Counted from the stretch's first letter, positions 20,571 to 31,841 are shown. The stretch is 31,841 nt of DNA from Paraphysoderma sedebokerense (GCA_025602915.1 JAHLJZ010000140.1:1-31841); one strand, 5' to 3'. Notes: a model not told the origin generated them from the letters alone. Made by a program: numbers and translations.

Positions 20571-21269
20571 GGAATGAAGCCATTACGGTTGATAATCTTT
20601 TCTCGTCTTTTGGGCTCTTTTTTCTATTATCTCGAATTTAATAATGATTATGTAATAATTATGCAGTGAGCAACTGGGAAAGTTGCTTTGCGGAACGATG
20701 GTCCACAATTTATGTGGGTACTTTTTTGTAAGATAACTTTCACTGTAGATTACATATTAAGTATAGCGATACGTACGGATGCAAATCAATAACTTCAATA
20801 CATATTCGAATTGCCCTTCGATTTGATTGTCTCCGCTCAGTGCAATAATTATAAGTATCCCCTATTCAATTAATGAGCGACGTATCGCACCGCGAAGGAG
20901 CCGATGAAAGAATACGCAGGCTGACAACGACTCAACGCATACGTGCGATAACTGACGGGTTAGTGGAATACGTACAAAGCGGTATATATGGTATCAACAG
21001 TTTAATTTGGAGGCGAAGCATGCAGAAGTGCATGATAAAGCGATGGAGCACTGTATGTCATCCTCATTGAAGGTGATTTATTGGCCATGTATTCAACACG
21101 AATCCAAATAAAGGATACAAAATCACAACGAACGTAATGAACTGAAAATATAACACATTCGACAATCCTAACAGGTACACCACGAAACAACTCTTATGAC
21201 AAGTGAAAAAGAAATTTTATATACAAATGACGAAGGGAGAATTTACAAGTTCACGTTAAGTCATGAACT
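20571..21269. other. intergenic spacer between convergent genes, one small ORF
   Basis: A 65-codon frame starts at an ATG at 20873 (MSDVSHREGADERIRRL) and could end in a spliced downstream exon, but no family or clear exon follows before the FAS1 gene. I treat it as unsupported. No repeats or RNA genes seen. Confidence 0.45.
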
Positions 21270-22152
21270 TCAACGGCGCGCCAATCGACGACGGAGCCCA
21301 GGTGCGGCAGTAGGTTGAGGAGCTTGGGTTGGGATTTGAATTGTGATTGCTGTAGGAATGGAAACGGAAGGGAGAGAGGTAGGGAGGGAAACAGACGGGA
21401 GGGTTGTGGGAATAGAGATGGTTGGAAGTGCAGTCGGTATAGATAACGAAACGGTTGGTAAAGCGGTTGGAAGCTGTATGCTGGGGGTTTGACTAAGTAT
21501 TGGTGGGATGGAAAGGGCCGGTGGGTTGGTGATGTTTCCGATGACGTCAATTCCGAGGAGACTGAATGGTTGGAGAACTGAAGTGCCACACAACGATACA
21601 GTGAGTAATAAGATAACAAAGGCCAAACCGCAACGAAAAACTAATCAGTTTACCTTTTCCAATACCATGTACAACGCCGTTTCCAACCATTTGATCAGGG
21701 TTGGTAACATTGGCATCATTGACATAAGGGGTAAAGTCATTGTATCTACCCACTCTCAAATTGATATCAGCACCGAGAGCCGAAGTGAGAGTGGTATTTT
21801 GATCTCTGTCGAGAGTTCCAGCATACATGAACGATTCATTCGCTACGACATGATATTGCAAGAGGAGATTACTGAGAACTGTACTCGATCCCCCTGACGA
21901 AGCGGGATCGAGAATCTTTGGATCGATTGTGCTGTAAGCGTCGTTCGTTGGAGCAAACAAGGTGAGCTTTGCGCTAGGGTTGTCAAGGTAACTGACCAAG
22001 ATGGTGGATGTGTTGGCAGCATGCTCTTGAAATTTAGAGTACTGAGGATTCTGAGAGAGGAAAGCCCAGGCAGTTGGGGGTTGCTGAGAGAGCGCAACAC
22101 CCACCAAAGCAGACAAGAAAGATAACACGAGAGGAAGAGTATTGGGTTTCAT
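21270..22152 (-). CDS. Secreted fasciclin (FAS1) domain protein with Pro/Ser/Thr stalk
   Basis: Two exons (22152-21654 and 21577-21270) give 268 residues. A signal peptide (LPLVLSFLSALVGVALSQ) is followed by one FAS1 adhesion domain of about 140 residues: LTLFAPTNDAYSTID (the H1 box), LLQYHVV, and GNGVVHGIGK joined to VLQPF (the H2 box). The intron (76 nt) falls inside the H2 box. The last 70 residues are an imperfect repeat of about 10-11 residues (SIPTALPTVSL-like), likely O-glycosylated. It ends in LRRRLARR with no hydrophobic tail, so no GPI anchor is evident. Role: probable cell-wall or matrix adhesion. Confidence 0.92.
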
Positions 22153-23210
22153 TGTTCCTGTTGATGTATTTTGCGCTGAAAGGCTGATTCGAACGATATA
22201 AATTCGAATTGTTGAGCGAAGACGCGACGATGGAGAATGCTTGGAGAGAGGAAGTTGCTCGCACTTATCTATTCGTTGGATCCCTCATTCGCATTGAGTG
22301 ATGTCAGTTGAAAACATGAATTGAAATGACAAAACGGATGAGGTCACTCATTGTAGATTTTTCGGTTGATGATAATGAAGATGAAAAAGCAGAAATAGTC
22401 GCCCGTAAAAAAATATTCAAGATAAGCTCTAAATTGATGAGGTTGATTGTTGATGATGCCCCGATCATTGTGCGTTTTCGGATACCCATTCTCTTGTAAG
22501 GAAAGATAGCTTACTCCTTTCAAGACACATCTGCTACAGAATTCCTGATTAGTTTCTGACCTGGTCCACATAATGATATTGCGTCCAATGCGAAAAGTTT
22601 GTAATGGCGACGCTAGAGAGTTGCTATTTGGATGATTTACCGTAGCCAATGAAAGAAGATTGTTAGCTGCACATTGCATTAGAACAATTTCGCATTGCAA
22701 TAAGTATTACGGCCATTCTCATATGGAACTACCAGTGTTAGAATGATAATGGACATCTCATTCTGGTTGTATCCTCCATAGTATCTGCGTGATGTCTAGC
22801 GTATCCCGTCGTATCCTAGTAATAGTGGACATTAGAAGTCAGAAGAGGCATCATTTCAGCGCAGGGATGTAAATTCGGTCTTCATGCATATTATTGTATA
22901 TCATTGTCTGAATTTTCAACACCGAAAAGTGGAACTTTCATCAATGGATCACAAAAGATGAGACATTTGGACAAAGTGATCTGTTCGCCTTTTTTCCTTT
23001 TTGGATTGAATCCGACTAAAGGGAATTCTCATCTACGACGATATCAATATTGTGCCCTCAGATTCCACCATCTTCGTCGCTATCATCGGCACTCTCCGTC
23101 GCCTGCCATCCTCCCTCTCTTGAATCTTCCTCTTCCCGGGGTTGTGTCCTTTGCGCCAGATTCCGTGTTGTCAAGGAGTGACCAAGGCAAAACACATTCC
23201 AAGTCGAGAG
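22153..23210. other. intergenic region between divergent FAS1 and hydrolase genes
   Basis: About 1.06 kb without a supported gene. It includes the FAS1 promoter near 22195 and a CT-rich tract at about 23085-23145 upstream of the hydrolase start. I found no RNA gene or repeat. Confidence 0.5.
22195..22203 (-). promoter_or_regulatory. TATA-like box of the FAS1 gene
   Basis: On the minus strand ATTTATATC lies about 45 bp upstream of the FAS1 start codon, a plausible TATA position. Confidence 0.45.
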
Positions 23211-25502
23211 ATGAATTCTTTCCCTCTCAACCTCGGAATTATCGATTTACCAAAGGAAATAATCTCACGAATTGCAGAGTACCCTTTCTATCCATTCCGG
23301 AAATTAAAGTCCACAAGAGATGCCTTCTATAGAACAGACTCGGCTTCCGACAATTTCTCAGACCAGCCCGACCCTAATGTCCCTCCCACTCCTTATCAAG
23401 TAACCTTCGACTCGGAATTGGTCGGTGACCCAAAAACAAATTTGTACAGAGAAGAGCTGTTTGTGAACGAAGATTTTGTATTACCGCTGAACCCTGGTGG
23501 TACGGTTTTCTCGAGGAAACGAGTTGCACGATTAAAAGAGTCTAATTCTAAACCTGGGGGGAAGCATCCAACAAAGTCACCTCCATCTTCAGACAAGAAA
23601 GAAGCGGAAGAAACATTTAATATTCTGAATGACTTGTCGGATATCTTGAAATGCGAGTCGACACAATATTCCAATAATGATCCTTCCATGGGTGAACCCT
23701 ACTCTAAATCTCAATCATTCAACAACAGTCACCGCAAAACAGATTCAGCCGTCGAATTACAGATTGATGACTCTTGTTCTACAACCTCATCCTCTTCCTA
23801 TTCTTCCTCAAGCACAAGCACCAGCACACCCTCATCTCGACTATCATTCCCTCCGTTCTCAAGTTATTCACCCTTCCGCATCATGAAATATCTCCCTCTG
23901 CCTATACCCTCTAGTCGATGGCAACCACAACCGACACCTTCACCTTCTTCTGCCTTTCAGACGACTCCTCAACATTCTCACGAATCTCTTCACATTGAGA
24001 CCCGCACACCACTGTTATTTATCCACGGTTTTGTACAAAATCGATTTGCCTTCGGTGCTCCGACTAATATTCGTCCAACATCAATTCTAAGCTACCTAGC
24101 TTCGCACGGCTATGATGTATTTTATTTCGACCTGCGCGGGTCGCGGGACAGTATAAGATTAGGATGCGAACTTCCCAGGACTTTAATGGAGTACGTTACA
24201 CATGACATTCCGGCTGCGCTGAGTTTTCTGCGGAGAATAAGGAAGGAAGAAAAGCGAAAGAAAGGCGTCGAGTACGATGAAGCCGAAAAAGTCGTTTTGG
24301 TTGGGTTCAGTATGGGTTGTATTCTTGCTTCTGCATATGCTGGGATAAACCCACAAGATGTGCTCGGTATCATTCAGGTATGTCGAATGAATTCTGATAT
24401 TTCCGTTATTGTCTCCTGAGTTAACAATTTGGGGGTTTTTTTTTGATAGATTGCAGGTTTGTACGAAGCCCGGGATTCACCCAGCATATTTCACAACGCA
24501 ATTGGCAGAATTGTGAAAAGCATCCCATCGGTTCTCGATCCTTTCAGATTACCGTACCACTTCATGTTATCATCAATTCCGCAGTTGAAGAAGTTATTAG
24601 ATAATCCAGTCAATCCCATAGCAGGTCTGTAATGTTAAAAAGAGTTGTCATCTGTCGAAGTAAGATTTTAACTCGAAGTTATCGTAACACAGCTTGGCTA
24701 CCGCGATCTTTAGAGCCTGATGTACTGCACGTTTACTTAGAGAAGTCTGTCGAGATCACCTCCATTGGAGTATTCAAACGTAAGTCATCAATTTGCTACA
24801 GCGCATCCATTTATCTGATCGATTTACCTTGTGAATACGTCTACTTAAATAGATGTCGTGTTTCTTAATTACCTTGCCGAATCATTATTTGAAGCAGCCT
24901 TAGATAAGTTCGAGTCCTTAGATTTACCTCTCCTTGTCATCTGCTCTTCTTCCGACAGCATTATTCCATATCACACTTCCCTCGAATGCTATCACCGATC
25001 CAGGAGTACGAAGAAATCTTGTATCCTATATGATGAATTCAATCTTGTCTCGTATAGCCACTTATTCAAATCTAGGGATGAACTCTACTCGGTTCTTCGA
25101 GGAATGCATAAAAAGTTGCTAGGTGTCGAAGATTCAGTGTTTTTCCGCCCTGACGGGGTAAAAGTTGATCGGTCTGTCAGCTTTGGCCACACTGATATAC
25201 TGATAGGTCAGAAAAGCATGAAGTATGTCTGGGAGCCGATAAGACAGTGGTTAGATGACCGCTTCCACAAAGAGGACAAGTTGGTCGGTCGGATTCCAAA
25301 GGAGGAAGACGTGGATCTGTCGATGGGAATGGATGAAGTTGTTATTATGACTGAAGCAGGTGACACCATAGAAACGATAGATACTCAGCAAGTGGTGCTG
25401 GAAGAGTCGCAGGAGAAAGTTCACGCTGCGAACCAGTTTGTGGCGAGTTGGATGAACTCGCAGTCTGAGTGGGATTTAGACTTAGTTGAACTGGATTTTT
25501 AA
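23211..25502 (+). CDS. Alpha/beta-hydrolase (lipase-like) with long disordered N-terminus
   Basis: Four exons (23211-24377, 24450-24624, 24693-24779, 24853-25502) give 692 residues. The first 270 or so residues are low-complexity and Ser/Pro-rich, with a long Ser/Thr run. The hydrolase fold begins at TPLLFIHGFVQNRFAF (oxyanion HG), then YLASHGYDVFYFDLRG. The nucleophile elbow is VGFSMGC (Ser). LLVICSSSDSIIPYH probably carries the acid (Asp) and SFGHTDILIG the catalytic His. So a full Ser-Asp-His triad is visible and the enzyme should be active on an ester, probably lipid; the substrate is unknown. The start is the first ATG in the open frame, which itself extends further 5'. No signal peptide or clear membrane span. 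Confidence 0.87.
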
Positions 25503-25871
25503 TATCAGTTCGAAGAATATTTGATCATGATGATCATTTGAATGATGGGATCTCCGGGATAATTGGAATATGTCCCTTGTAAGTATAGTCGTAGTCATGT
25601 CGGAGTCCTTTCTTTCGTGTGCAAAATGTGCATTTACATAATACATAATGTAAACAAAGGAGATGGAATTTTTTCTTTGCTGATATCTGTACGAATACTT
25701 TATAAATATATCTGATGAATTAATAAATACTATCATATCCTGTCGATACGGCTGGTTGTCGTCGTGCCGTCATCAATGTTCATGACGATATGCTTAAGTT
25801 TCAATAATCTCTTCAAAATATCCACACATATTCAATAAAGCACTTCCATCGTATACTTTTATATCCATTTA
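25503..25871. other. intergenic spacer
   Basis: 3' region of the hydrolase gene and upstream region of the next plus-strand gene, AT-rich. A TATA-like run (TATACTTTTATA, about 25852-25863) precedes the next ATG closely. Nothing else seen. Confidence 0.45.
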
Positions 25872-27457
25872 ATGCAACACACTCCAACCGAAGAAGCACA
25901 TCAGATTCCTCCTCTCGGAGCCCTTCCTTCCCTTCCACTCCTCCCAAATGCGAGTTCAACTGACTCAACGAAGAGACCGACAACACCGATATCAGAATAC
26001 CATTCGGCCATTAACTCTGCAGTACAGACGCCCTTTCATTCCGTAGTTTCATCCCCTGTTAAATTATTGTCTGTCACTCCGAATACTGGAAATATAGTGG
26101 ATGTTCATCATCCAAAGAATGTAGCGCTCTCTGATGAGGATATAGTAGCCGTCAATAGAGTGATGGATAGTGCTCATAAATTAACGGGAAAGTTACAAAA
26201 GTTATTGGAAAGACAACAAGGTATAGTCTTTTTCTTTCCGGAAACAACTATTTATTTCTTGTCGATAATACTCGTTATATGCAATGTTCAATTCCAACCA
26301 TTCTAAATGAACTTCCCAAATTAATCTTTCTCTTTGTATCTATCTTTTTTTTATATACTATAAATGCTGTTTAATTACTCATTGCTTGATTATCCGACGG
26401 AATTATAACGGTCGATGGAATATAATAGATGTAAAGTTGTCCGGCGGAAAGCACCCACCTTCATACTCGCAATTAGTTGTCAAACTAGATACGTTATTTA
26501 ATAACCAAAAGGCCATAAACGAGGTATGCTTTCACACTTTAAATTTTCTTTTATTCACTGTATCATCGTTTGTTTTACACATATTACAACGGCCAAACCA
26601 TGCCTGCTAGCATGTACACGAACGACCTTCAGTTATTAACCGAAAGGTCTTTTTCAAATAGGCTAATACAAAGTTAACAGCAATGAATACGGCTGCTACA
26701 GTATCAAACTACATTCGAAACAAGCAGTTGTCGCATCAAATGAGATCGTTACAGTATAATATGAGTATACTGGAAGGAACTGTAGACGAGCTGCAGATAG
26801 AAGTAGTATATCAAAAGGGGATCATAGATAGACTAAGGGGAGAAGTCAAAGCTCTGAAAGGTTGTTTTGACGAGGCTGTAAAAAGGGTAAGTTATCTTAT
26901 CACGAGGAGTCAAACAATGATGATGCCCATGGTATACCGACATGAGATTGAAACTAACCCTGTATCATTTGCAAAGTATCGGCAAGAGTTGGAAGCACAG
27001 CGCAAGATATTGCGAAAACAGCAAGCATCAATTAATGTAAGTAATTTGCTTATTTCGATAGTCGAAGCAGATCGTGCCAAATTGACCGGATGATTCACTT
27101 GCTGCTGTTTCTCATGATTGCGCAACATCTATTTAGTCTCTGTTTCAGGCCTCACGAACACAAGACCTCATTCTCGACTCCATCCTCCTCTTTACATGTC
27201 TTTCCATTTCTTCTTTGCCGCTTGTCACGTCGTTTATTCAAATACTGACCGTCGCTATTCGGCGAGACCGCTCGCGACAAAGATGGCGAGAAGGACTACG
27301 GTTTATGTTATTCTTATATCTAATACGAAGAGGACGAAATATGATGCAATTTTACGGTGTATATAAGGGTGTAGGAAAGGTGGAGTGGTGGTTGGCAAAT
27401 TTGGCAAAGGGACTGGGAATAGACGACAAAAGGCAAGGCAAGAACATCCAAGGATGA
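25872..27457 (+). CDS. Unrecognised protein: coiled coil followed by hydrophobic and basic C-terminus
   Basis: Four exons (25872-26220, 26429-26523, 26662-27036, 27149-27457) give 375 residues, all junctions in frame. Residues 1-70 are Pro/Ser-rich and likely disordered. A helical stretch (SDEDIVAVNRVMDSAHKLTG) and then a coiled coil (about residues 165-270, with blocks such as ILEGTVDELQIEVVYQKGII) follow. The last exon starts ASRTQDLILDSILLFTCLSI, a hydrophobic segment of membrane-span length, then a basic RRDRSRQRW stretch and a second hydrophobic helix. This suggests a tethering or adaptor protein bound to an organelle membrane. I do not recognise the family; the conserved-looking RTQDLILDS motif may help a search. 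The first intron (208 nt) is long and could hide a small exon. Confidence 0.7.
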
Positions 27458-27680
27458 AAGGACGACATTGTTAAATACCGTACTGTAAATACTAACTCAT
27501 TGAACTCGAAACAATGCATAATGTTTAAATTGTCATCGCCTTGAATAATCTTTGAATGAGTGGATTCGCCGCGACTGCGCGACGATCTCGGCTGATCGGT
27601 TGCGAGCTATGAAATTCTGAACACATTTTAACGGATCTTGCCCATAAAAGCAGACAAAAGAGAAACAACATCGGCATATT

Positions 27681-28984
27681 ATGTTGGATCCGTCTGACGA
27701 AAATCTATCAGATGTTCTTCCAATTGAAACCGACTCCAGACACCGGCCATCACTATTAGATGTCATCCGCGAAAAGTACAAGTTTGAGAAGGTAATACAT
27801 CCGCATTGTTTCTCTCGTCATATTAGATCCTCACTGTGGCTCATTGTCATATCGAATTAATTCCATGTTGATTCCCAATTTGCATCGTTGGCGATATCCC
27901 AATGACTTAAACATTGACAGCATTCAGTACTTTATCGCGTTATTTTAATTGGAGAGGTTTCATCACAATTGGAGAATAAGCAAGAAGTTGGGACTCATTT
28001 TCAAAGATTTTTCAAGAACTTCCAGTCAGAATCTGAATCAGTGACTGGGCTATTACTAGTTTTGGGAAATCATTACGTTCATATTGTTGAGGTAAGAACT
28101 TTCGATAATTTCTGCAGGGAGAGGGGCAAGTGAAGTCATACAGATGGTCAAATTATACAAAAAGTTGGAATACTCTCAATGATAAGATACCATGGTAAGG
28201 TCGACATGGCTTTAGGAAATGACAAGGGGATTGGAAAACGGATGCGTCTGCACATCGTTGTGCCCATCAATACGTAACCGTATTCTGATCAATTCTATTG
28301 ATGATTACTCCAAACAACCAGGCAACGTCGAAAGTCCTCTACGCACTCCTCAGATCTCTTTCCACAAATTCCAATACAGCTAAAACTAATGCCCAAAATC
28401 AACAACCAACCGCGACTGATTTAGTCACTTCGACAAAGCTACTTCTATTTCAAGACAATGTTAATCGAATATATCCATTCTGGGCGTCAAGAATTGTAGC
28501 TAAAGTATCTGACAGGGGTACAAAGTACATTGACATTGAAGATGAAAGTGAGCTAGTAAAAGTGATGGCCGGCTTAAATGAAAGAATGCTCGGATTAGGA
28601 GGAGTATTGGCCATTGCGGCAAAGGTAAAGTCTTTTTGCAGTGTCCATGTTGGTTATGCCACTGTTTCTGCAATTTATTAATTAATTAAAAATAGACTGA
28701 ACTTAAGACGTTATTGGAAGAATTACCAGAGAAGTATAAAGATTATCTCCCCCGACCCGAAGTCATGACTGCTTTATGCGCTTCTTCAAATGTCCCTGAT
28801 ATTGAGGACTGGTTGAAGATATTTGATACACCGTTTCAATTGACCCTTGAGAGTGGTATGCATAATGCAATTTCTTATTCAGTTTGTTTTGCACGATTAC
28901 TGTCGTTTCTAACTGTTCCAACATGCTGCACTAGAACTGACGTGGCCAGCGCAATCCAGTTTCGAATTACTCAATTACATGTAA
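27681..28984 (+). CDS. TEX47-like protein (BLUF-fold)
   Basis: Five exons (27681-27791, 27921-28091, 28322-28624, 28696-28855, 28935-28984) give 264 residues, all in frame. The core reads HSVLYRVILIGEVSSQ, then TGLLLVLGNHYVHIVE joined across an intron to ATSKVLYALLRSL, then TSTKLLLFQDNVNRIYPFW. This is the alpha/beta sensor-like fold and strand order of TEX47/C7orf62-type proteins, which resemble BLUF photosensors but lack the flavin. A helical C-terminal region ends FQLTLESELTWPAQSSFELL. I attribute the family from memory of these motifs, not from a search, so the assignment is moderate. If right it favours a flagellated organism. Function in fungi is unknown. Confidence 0.65.
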
Positions 28985-29007
28985 TAAAGTGTTGATTCCC
29001 AAATAAA
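28983..29007 (+). terminator. poly(A)-signal-like hexamers in a convergent spacer
   Basis: AATAAA occurs at 28983-28988, overlapping the stop codon, and at 29002-29007. The spacer to the converging SMYD gene is only 63 bp, so the two transcripts probably overlap at their 3' ends. Confidence 0.4.
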
Positions 29008-29047
29008 TCGATAGGCCTAGAATAATTATTATTGCGTTATAATAAGA

Positions 29048-31076
29048 TCATTCGATACCCTGACTCATTACAATCACTATCTCTCTTAAAGTCTCATTGA
29101 TATTGTTGTCTAAATCTACCACCCTTCTATACACTAGACTATGTTTTCCAAACATGATTTCATATTTCTTCTTTAACTCACCGCACTTTTTGATGAAATC
29201 GATAAACTTTTGCTTTATTTCCCCTAGCTTGCTAAAATTACGTAGTTGCGATTCATCGATCTGCCAAGTTTCGAGTTTAAGAGTGTTGTATTCCATCAAT
29301 AACAAGACAGGATGGAGTGATGGGAAATAATGTTGGTATGCAGATTGTATAGAATATGAGACAGAGAGAAGGTGTTGACTAATTGGCGAAGATGAGACGT
29401 CGGGTATATCGAAGTTTGTTGCTTTGACAAGAAACGAGAAATATGAGTTTGCGAATTGAAGATAATGGTAGTTTAGAGGATGGAGATAGCGTCGAAGATT
29501 TGAATAATGGTTTTCCAGTTGACCAGGAAACTCCATATTTCCTGTAACGATGTTCGTATGCGTTAGCTTGACATGAAAACTTTGGAGTTGAAAGCCATTT
29601 CTGATATTTTGACAATACCTTTCGTACCCTCACTTTTCAGCAGTTTAATATATTTATCATTGTCAGCTAACAATGAAGTAACTTCCGGAGATTCATGACT
29701 GTAAGGAGATTGAATAGCCTCTCTCATTTCTTCGCTTTGCGTTTCGCCGTTCAAATGGTTTTGACAGAGTTCACACGAACAAGAAAAGAAAAAATTAGAT
29801 TTGAGTTCTTGTCGTCTTAACGCAGTTGGTTGCAATGTGTCTACATAATTGATCGTTATCTAACGTGCAATTATGTAAATTCAAAAGGTCAGTTAAACTT
29901 CACAGTCAGGTCAGAGTACCCGGCTCGTGTTGAGAATGAAATTACTTCTTCTCCTGTCTTGATAGGTCGAATGCATTTCACATGCAGCTTTGCTCCATTA
30001 AATAGCGCAACAGCATTTGGATTGCAAGAATGGTTAATCATACTTGCTCCAAGATACAACCCGTAGCCGATTGGTTCCAATTCCTCTGCTGTCGACAATA
30101 TCGTGAATCCATTCGTGGACATCTGCGACAAGTAACCGCAATAGTGAGCTGCTATCGGCGGATTTTATCAATATTTCTAAGGGCACTTTACCTTGCAGCA
30201 CATTTCGATGAAAGAGGATGCATCTGTAGGAATCATACGTTCTCCCACACACATTTTTACGAGGGCAAGGCCAGACACTAAGTCTTCAAGTCGTTCTGGC
30301 GGGAAATCAGAGCGATCTGGACGTAGGTGCCATTATCAGGTAAGGTGTTCTAATCAGGTAAGCAAAAAAAGTGCGAATTCTTACGGCTCACACAATTTGC
30401 AAAAAACGAAAACTGTAAGGCGTAAAGTAATGTGTCAGTAACATGGAAGGTTGAATACGAAGCGACATGAATGTATCATTTGGTGATACCGACTTACTTT
30501 TGGTTTTATACTATCATTGCCCCCAGAGTTTAAATCTCGGTATCGTCTTCTTAATACTCTGCATATCGAACGGACTATAGATTTTGGTTGTTTCGGCGAC
30601 AGTTTGATAAATCCTTGACATTCTTGTTGATGATGGATCCAGTCGATTTTCTGACATTGCTATGTCATTCGATTAAGTCGTTCGGTTAGCTCAGTAAATT
30701 TAACCAGATCAGAGGTGGAAAGTCTTGAAAATAATCACCGTACCGTAGAGCAGTAATACACAAGGCGACATTTTGAGCATCTGGAAAGCTTCGCATCTGA
30801 ACCACTCACGAAACAGCAACTGCAATGATTCGACAAAGACCGGTCATTCAGAACGGCAGCGTAAGGGTCTTCAATCAAAATGTCGTCTCCTGTAAATTAT
30901 TAATTTGCAGTCAACTGGACAGTTTTGCTAATCTTACGATTGAAATCTCGTCAACCTGGTTTGAATTCCTGATCGCAAATAAGGCCATGCCCTTTACCAT
31001 TAATCTCGGAGGCGTGGGCATTTTTAGCGAGTAGCGAGGAGAGATAATCGACGAATTCTTTAGTCAATTGAGCCAT
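29048..31076 (-). CDS. SMYD-type SET/MYND protein lysine methyltransferase
   Basis: Eight exons (31076-30956, 30889-30744, 30659-30498, 30412-30394, 30316-30192, 30122-29946, 29859-29619, 29541-29048) give 494 residues, in frame throughout. SMYD enzymes have a SET domain split by a MYND zinc finger and transfer methyl groups from S-adenosylmethionine to lysine. Visible: GHGLICDQEFKPGDDILIED (SET start); MYND ligands HCSCC, RCSKC, YYCSTQC and WIHHQQEC; SET core GASMINHSCNPNAVALF; GEEITINYVDT; post-SET CSCELC; and a helical C-terminal domain. The 19-nt exon 4 and its GTGTGA donor are the weakest part of the model. Converges with the TEX47-like gene. Confidence 0.9.
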
Positions 31077-31656
31077 CGGGGAAGTTGGTTGTAAAAGTCA
31101 CTTCATATGCCGAGATCGGACGACGGTTGTAATAGGAACCGGTGAAAGGAACTTGGAATTAACTGCGAAATTCCACTCCACGAGAGGCCGATAAGGCAAT
31201 GTAGAATGTTAAAATCACTCAGCGGCTTCCTCATTGCGATGGGTTTAGTAAGTTACGAGATAATATAATCGACCCAGAAATACATGGGCATCGCATAGAA
31301 TTATGGATAAATCATCCGAAACAAAGGTAATGCATCAGTCGCAATGACGTTCTTAATTATATTATTTTAAGTCACAACCCAATTATTATTTAGCCACTTG
31401 GTACTTTTCAATAGATTTGGACATGCTAATTCGTGACAGTAATGTGGTGACAATATGGAGAATCAAGCGCATGTAATATCATAGCTTATCTGGTGAATTT
31501 ATGCACGGCAGAAACTCCCTGCTCAGTACTCGGCAGGATTAAGGATATTGATCTTCTGAATAACATCGACATTTCCAAGGATTGAAATGGTATGTCTAAC
31601 ATTATTGCCAGACTGAAGTCAAGATAATTGACTGACGATATGCATTTTTTAGGTTG
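31077..31656. other. divergent upstream region of SMYD and resolvase genes
   Basis: 580 bp between two divergent genes. A short inverted pair GGAATT/AATTCC lies near 31155-31173. There may be a 5' leader intron just before the resolvase start (GTATGT near 31590, acceptor at 31652). No gene or RNA recognised. Confidence 0.45.
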
Positions 31657-31841
31657 ATGTCTCTAGAAAAAGGAGATATGATTCGTGCTATTCAAGACTG
31701 TGGTATATCTGCAAAGAAAAAACTCAAATTCAAGCAATGTCGACAACTCGCACCCAAACTGATGTCATTCCTCAAGATTGCTAACGATAGGCATCGATAC
31801 CTAATTAGCATTGATATTGGTAATGTCAATTTTGCATGGTG
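31657..31841 (+). CDS. Mitochondrial Holliday junction resolvase (Cce1/Ydc2 family), 5' part
   Basis: 61 codons are visible before the window edge cuts the gene. The N-terminal helical, SAP-like part contains DMIRAIQDCGISAKKKLKFK and LAPKLMSFLKIA. It leads into RYLISIDIGNVNFAW, the first strand and catalytic Asp of the RNase H-like fold in Cce1/Ydc2 resolvases, which cut four-way junctions in mitochondrial DNA. The start chosen is the first ATG after an intron-like acceptor (TTTTTTAG ending at 31652), so a 5' leader intron is likely. The remaining acidic residues lie outside the window. Confidence 0.82.
   Translation, partial: MSLEKGDMIRAIQDCGISAKKKLKFKQCRQLAPKLMSFLKIANDRHRYLISIDIGNVNFAW

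Noticed and set aside
20873-21070. 65-codon ORF MSDVSHREG...
   Set aside because: No domain, no confirmed downstream exon; could be real but support is too thin.
22344-22700. 118-codon minus-strand frame upstream of FAS1
   Set aside because: No domain, alternative start only, and composition like intergenic sequence.

Overview
The window looks like nuclear DNA of a fungus, most likely a zoosporic (chytrid-type) lineage. Nearly every gene is broken by short GT-AG introns, mostly about 45-105 nt, that keep the reading frame when removed, and the base composition is AT-rich. The lineage guess rests on gene content: an MFSD1-type transporter, a TEX47-like BLUF-fold protein (a family I associate with flagellated organisms), a SMYD protein, a queuine-transferase partner subunit and a Cce1/Ydc2 mitochondrial resolvase. 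It is an inference, not a proof.

Layout. 1-408 holds the decayed 3' end of a Sel1-repeat gene, built of near-identical 106-bp units. 409-5811 is gene-poor and repeat-rich: two pairs of diverged direct repeats, hairpins, fragments of an old Ty1/copia retrotransposon on both strands (about 4440-5270), short orphan ORFs and a palindromic GGGACAT/ATGTCCC array. From 5812 to the end the window is gene-dense: EXO5 (-), QTRT2 (+), a large RING E3 (-), a secreted tandem beta-sandwich protein ending in RDEL (+), a doubtful DUF6533-like membrane gene (+), a PA-TM-RING E3 (-), a small Cys-containing protein (-), MFSD1-like transporter (+), FAS1 secreted protein (-), alpha/beta hydrolase (+), coiled-coil/hydrophobic protein (+), TEX47-like protein (+), SMYD methyltransferase (-), and the start of a mitochondrial Holliday junction resolvase (+) cut by the window edge.

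For each main gene I built a spliced model by hand: splice sites were chosen on GT/AG plus family motifs, and all such models keep an open frame with a total length divisible by three. The genes do not form a visible pathway. Loose themes are organelle DNA maintenance (EXO5, Cce1/Ydc2), protein ubiquitination in or near the endomembrane system (two E3s), secreted or ER proteins, and tRNA queuosine salvage. Several pairs are divergent with short shared upstream regions. I did not find a convincing new multi-gene system. The best leads are the zinc-site loss in QTRT2, the signal-peptide-plus-RDEL duplicated protein, the palindromic array at 5430-5545, the frame-breaking Sel1 amplification, and two or three coherent but unrecognised proteins.
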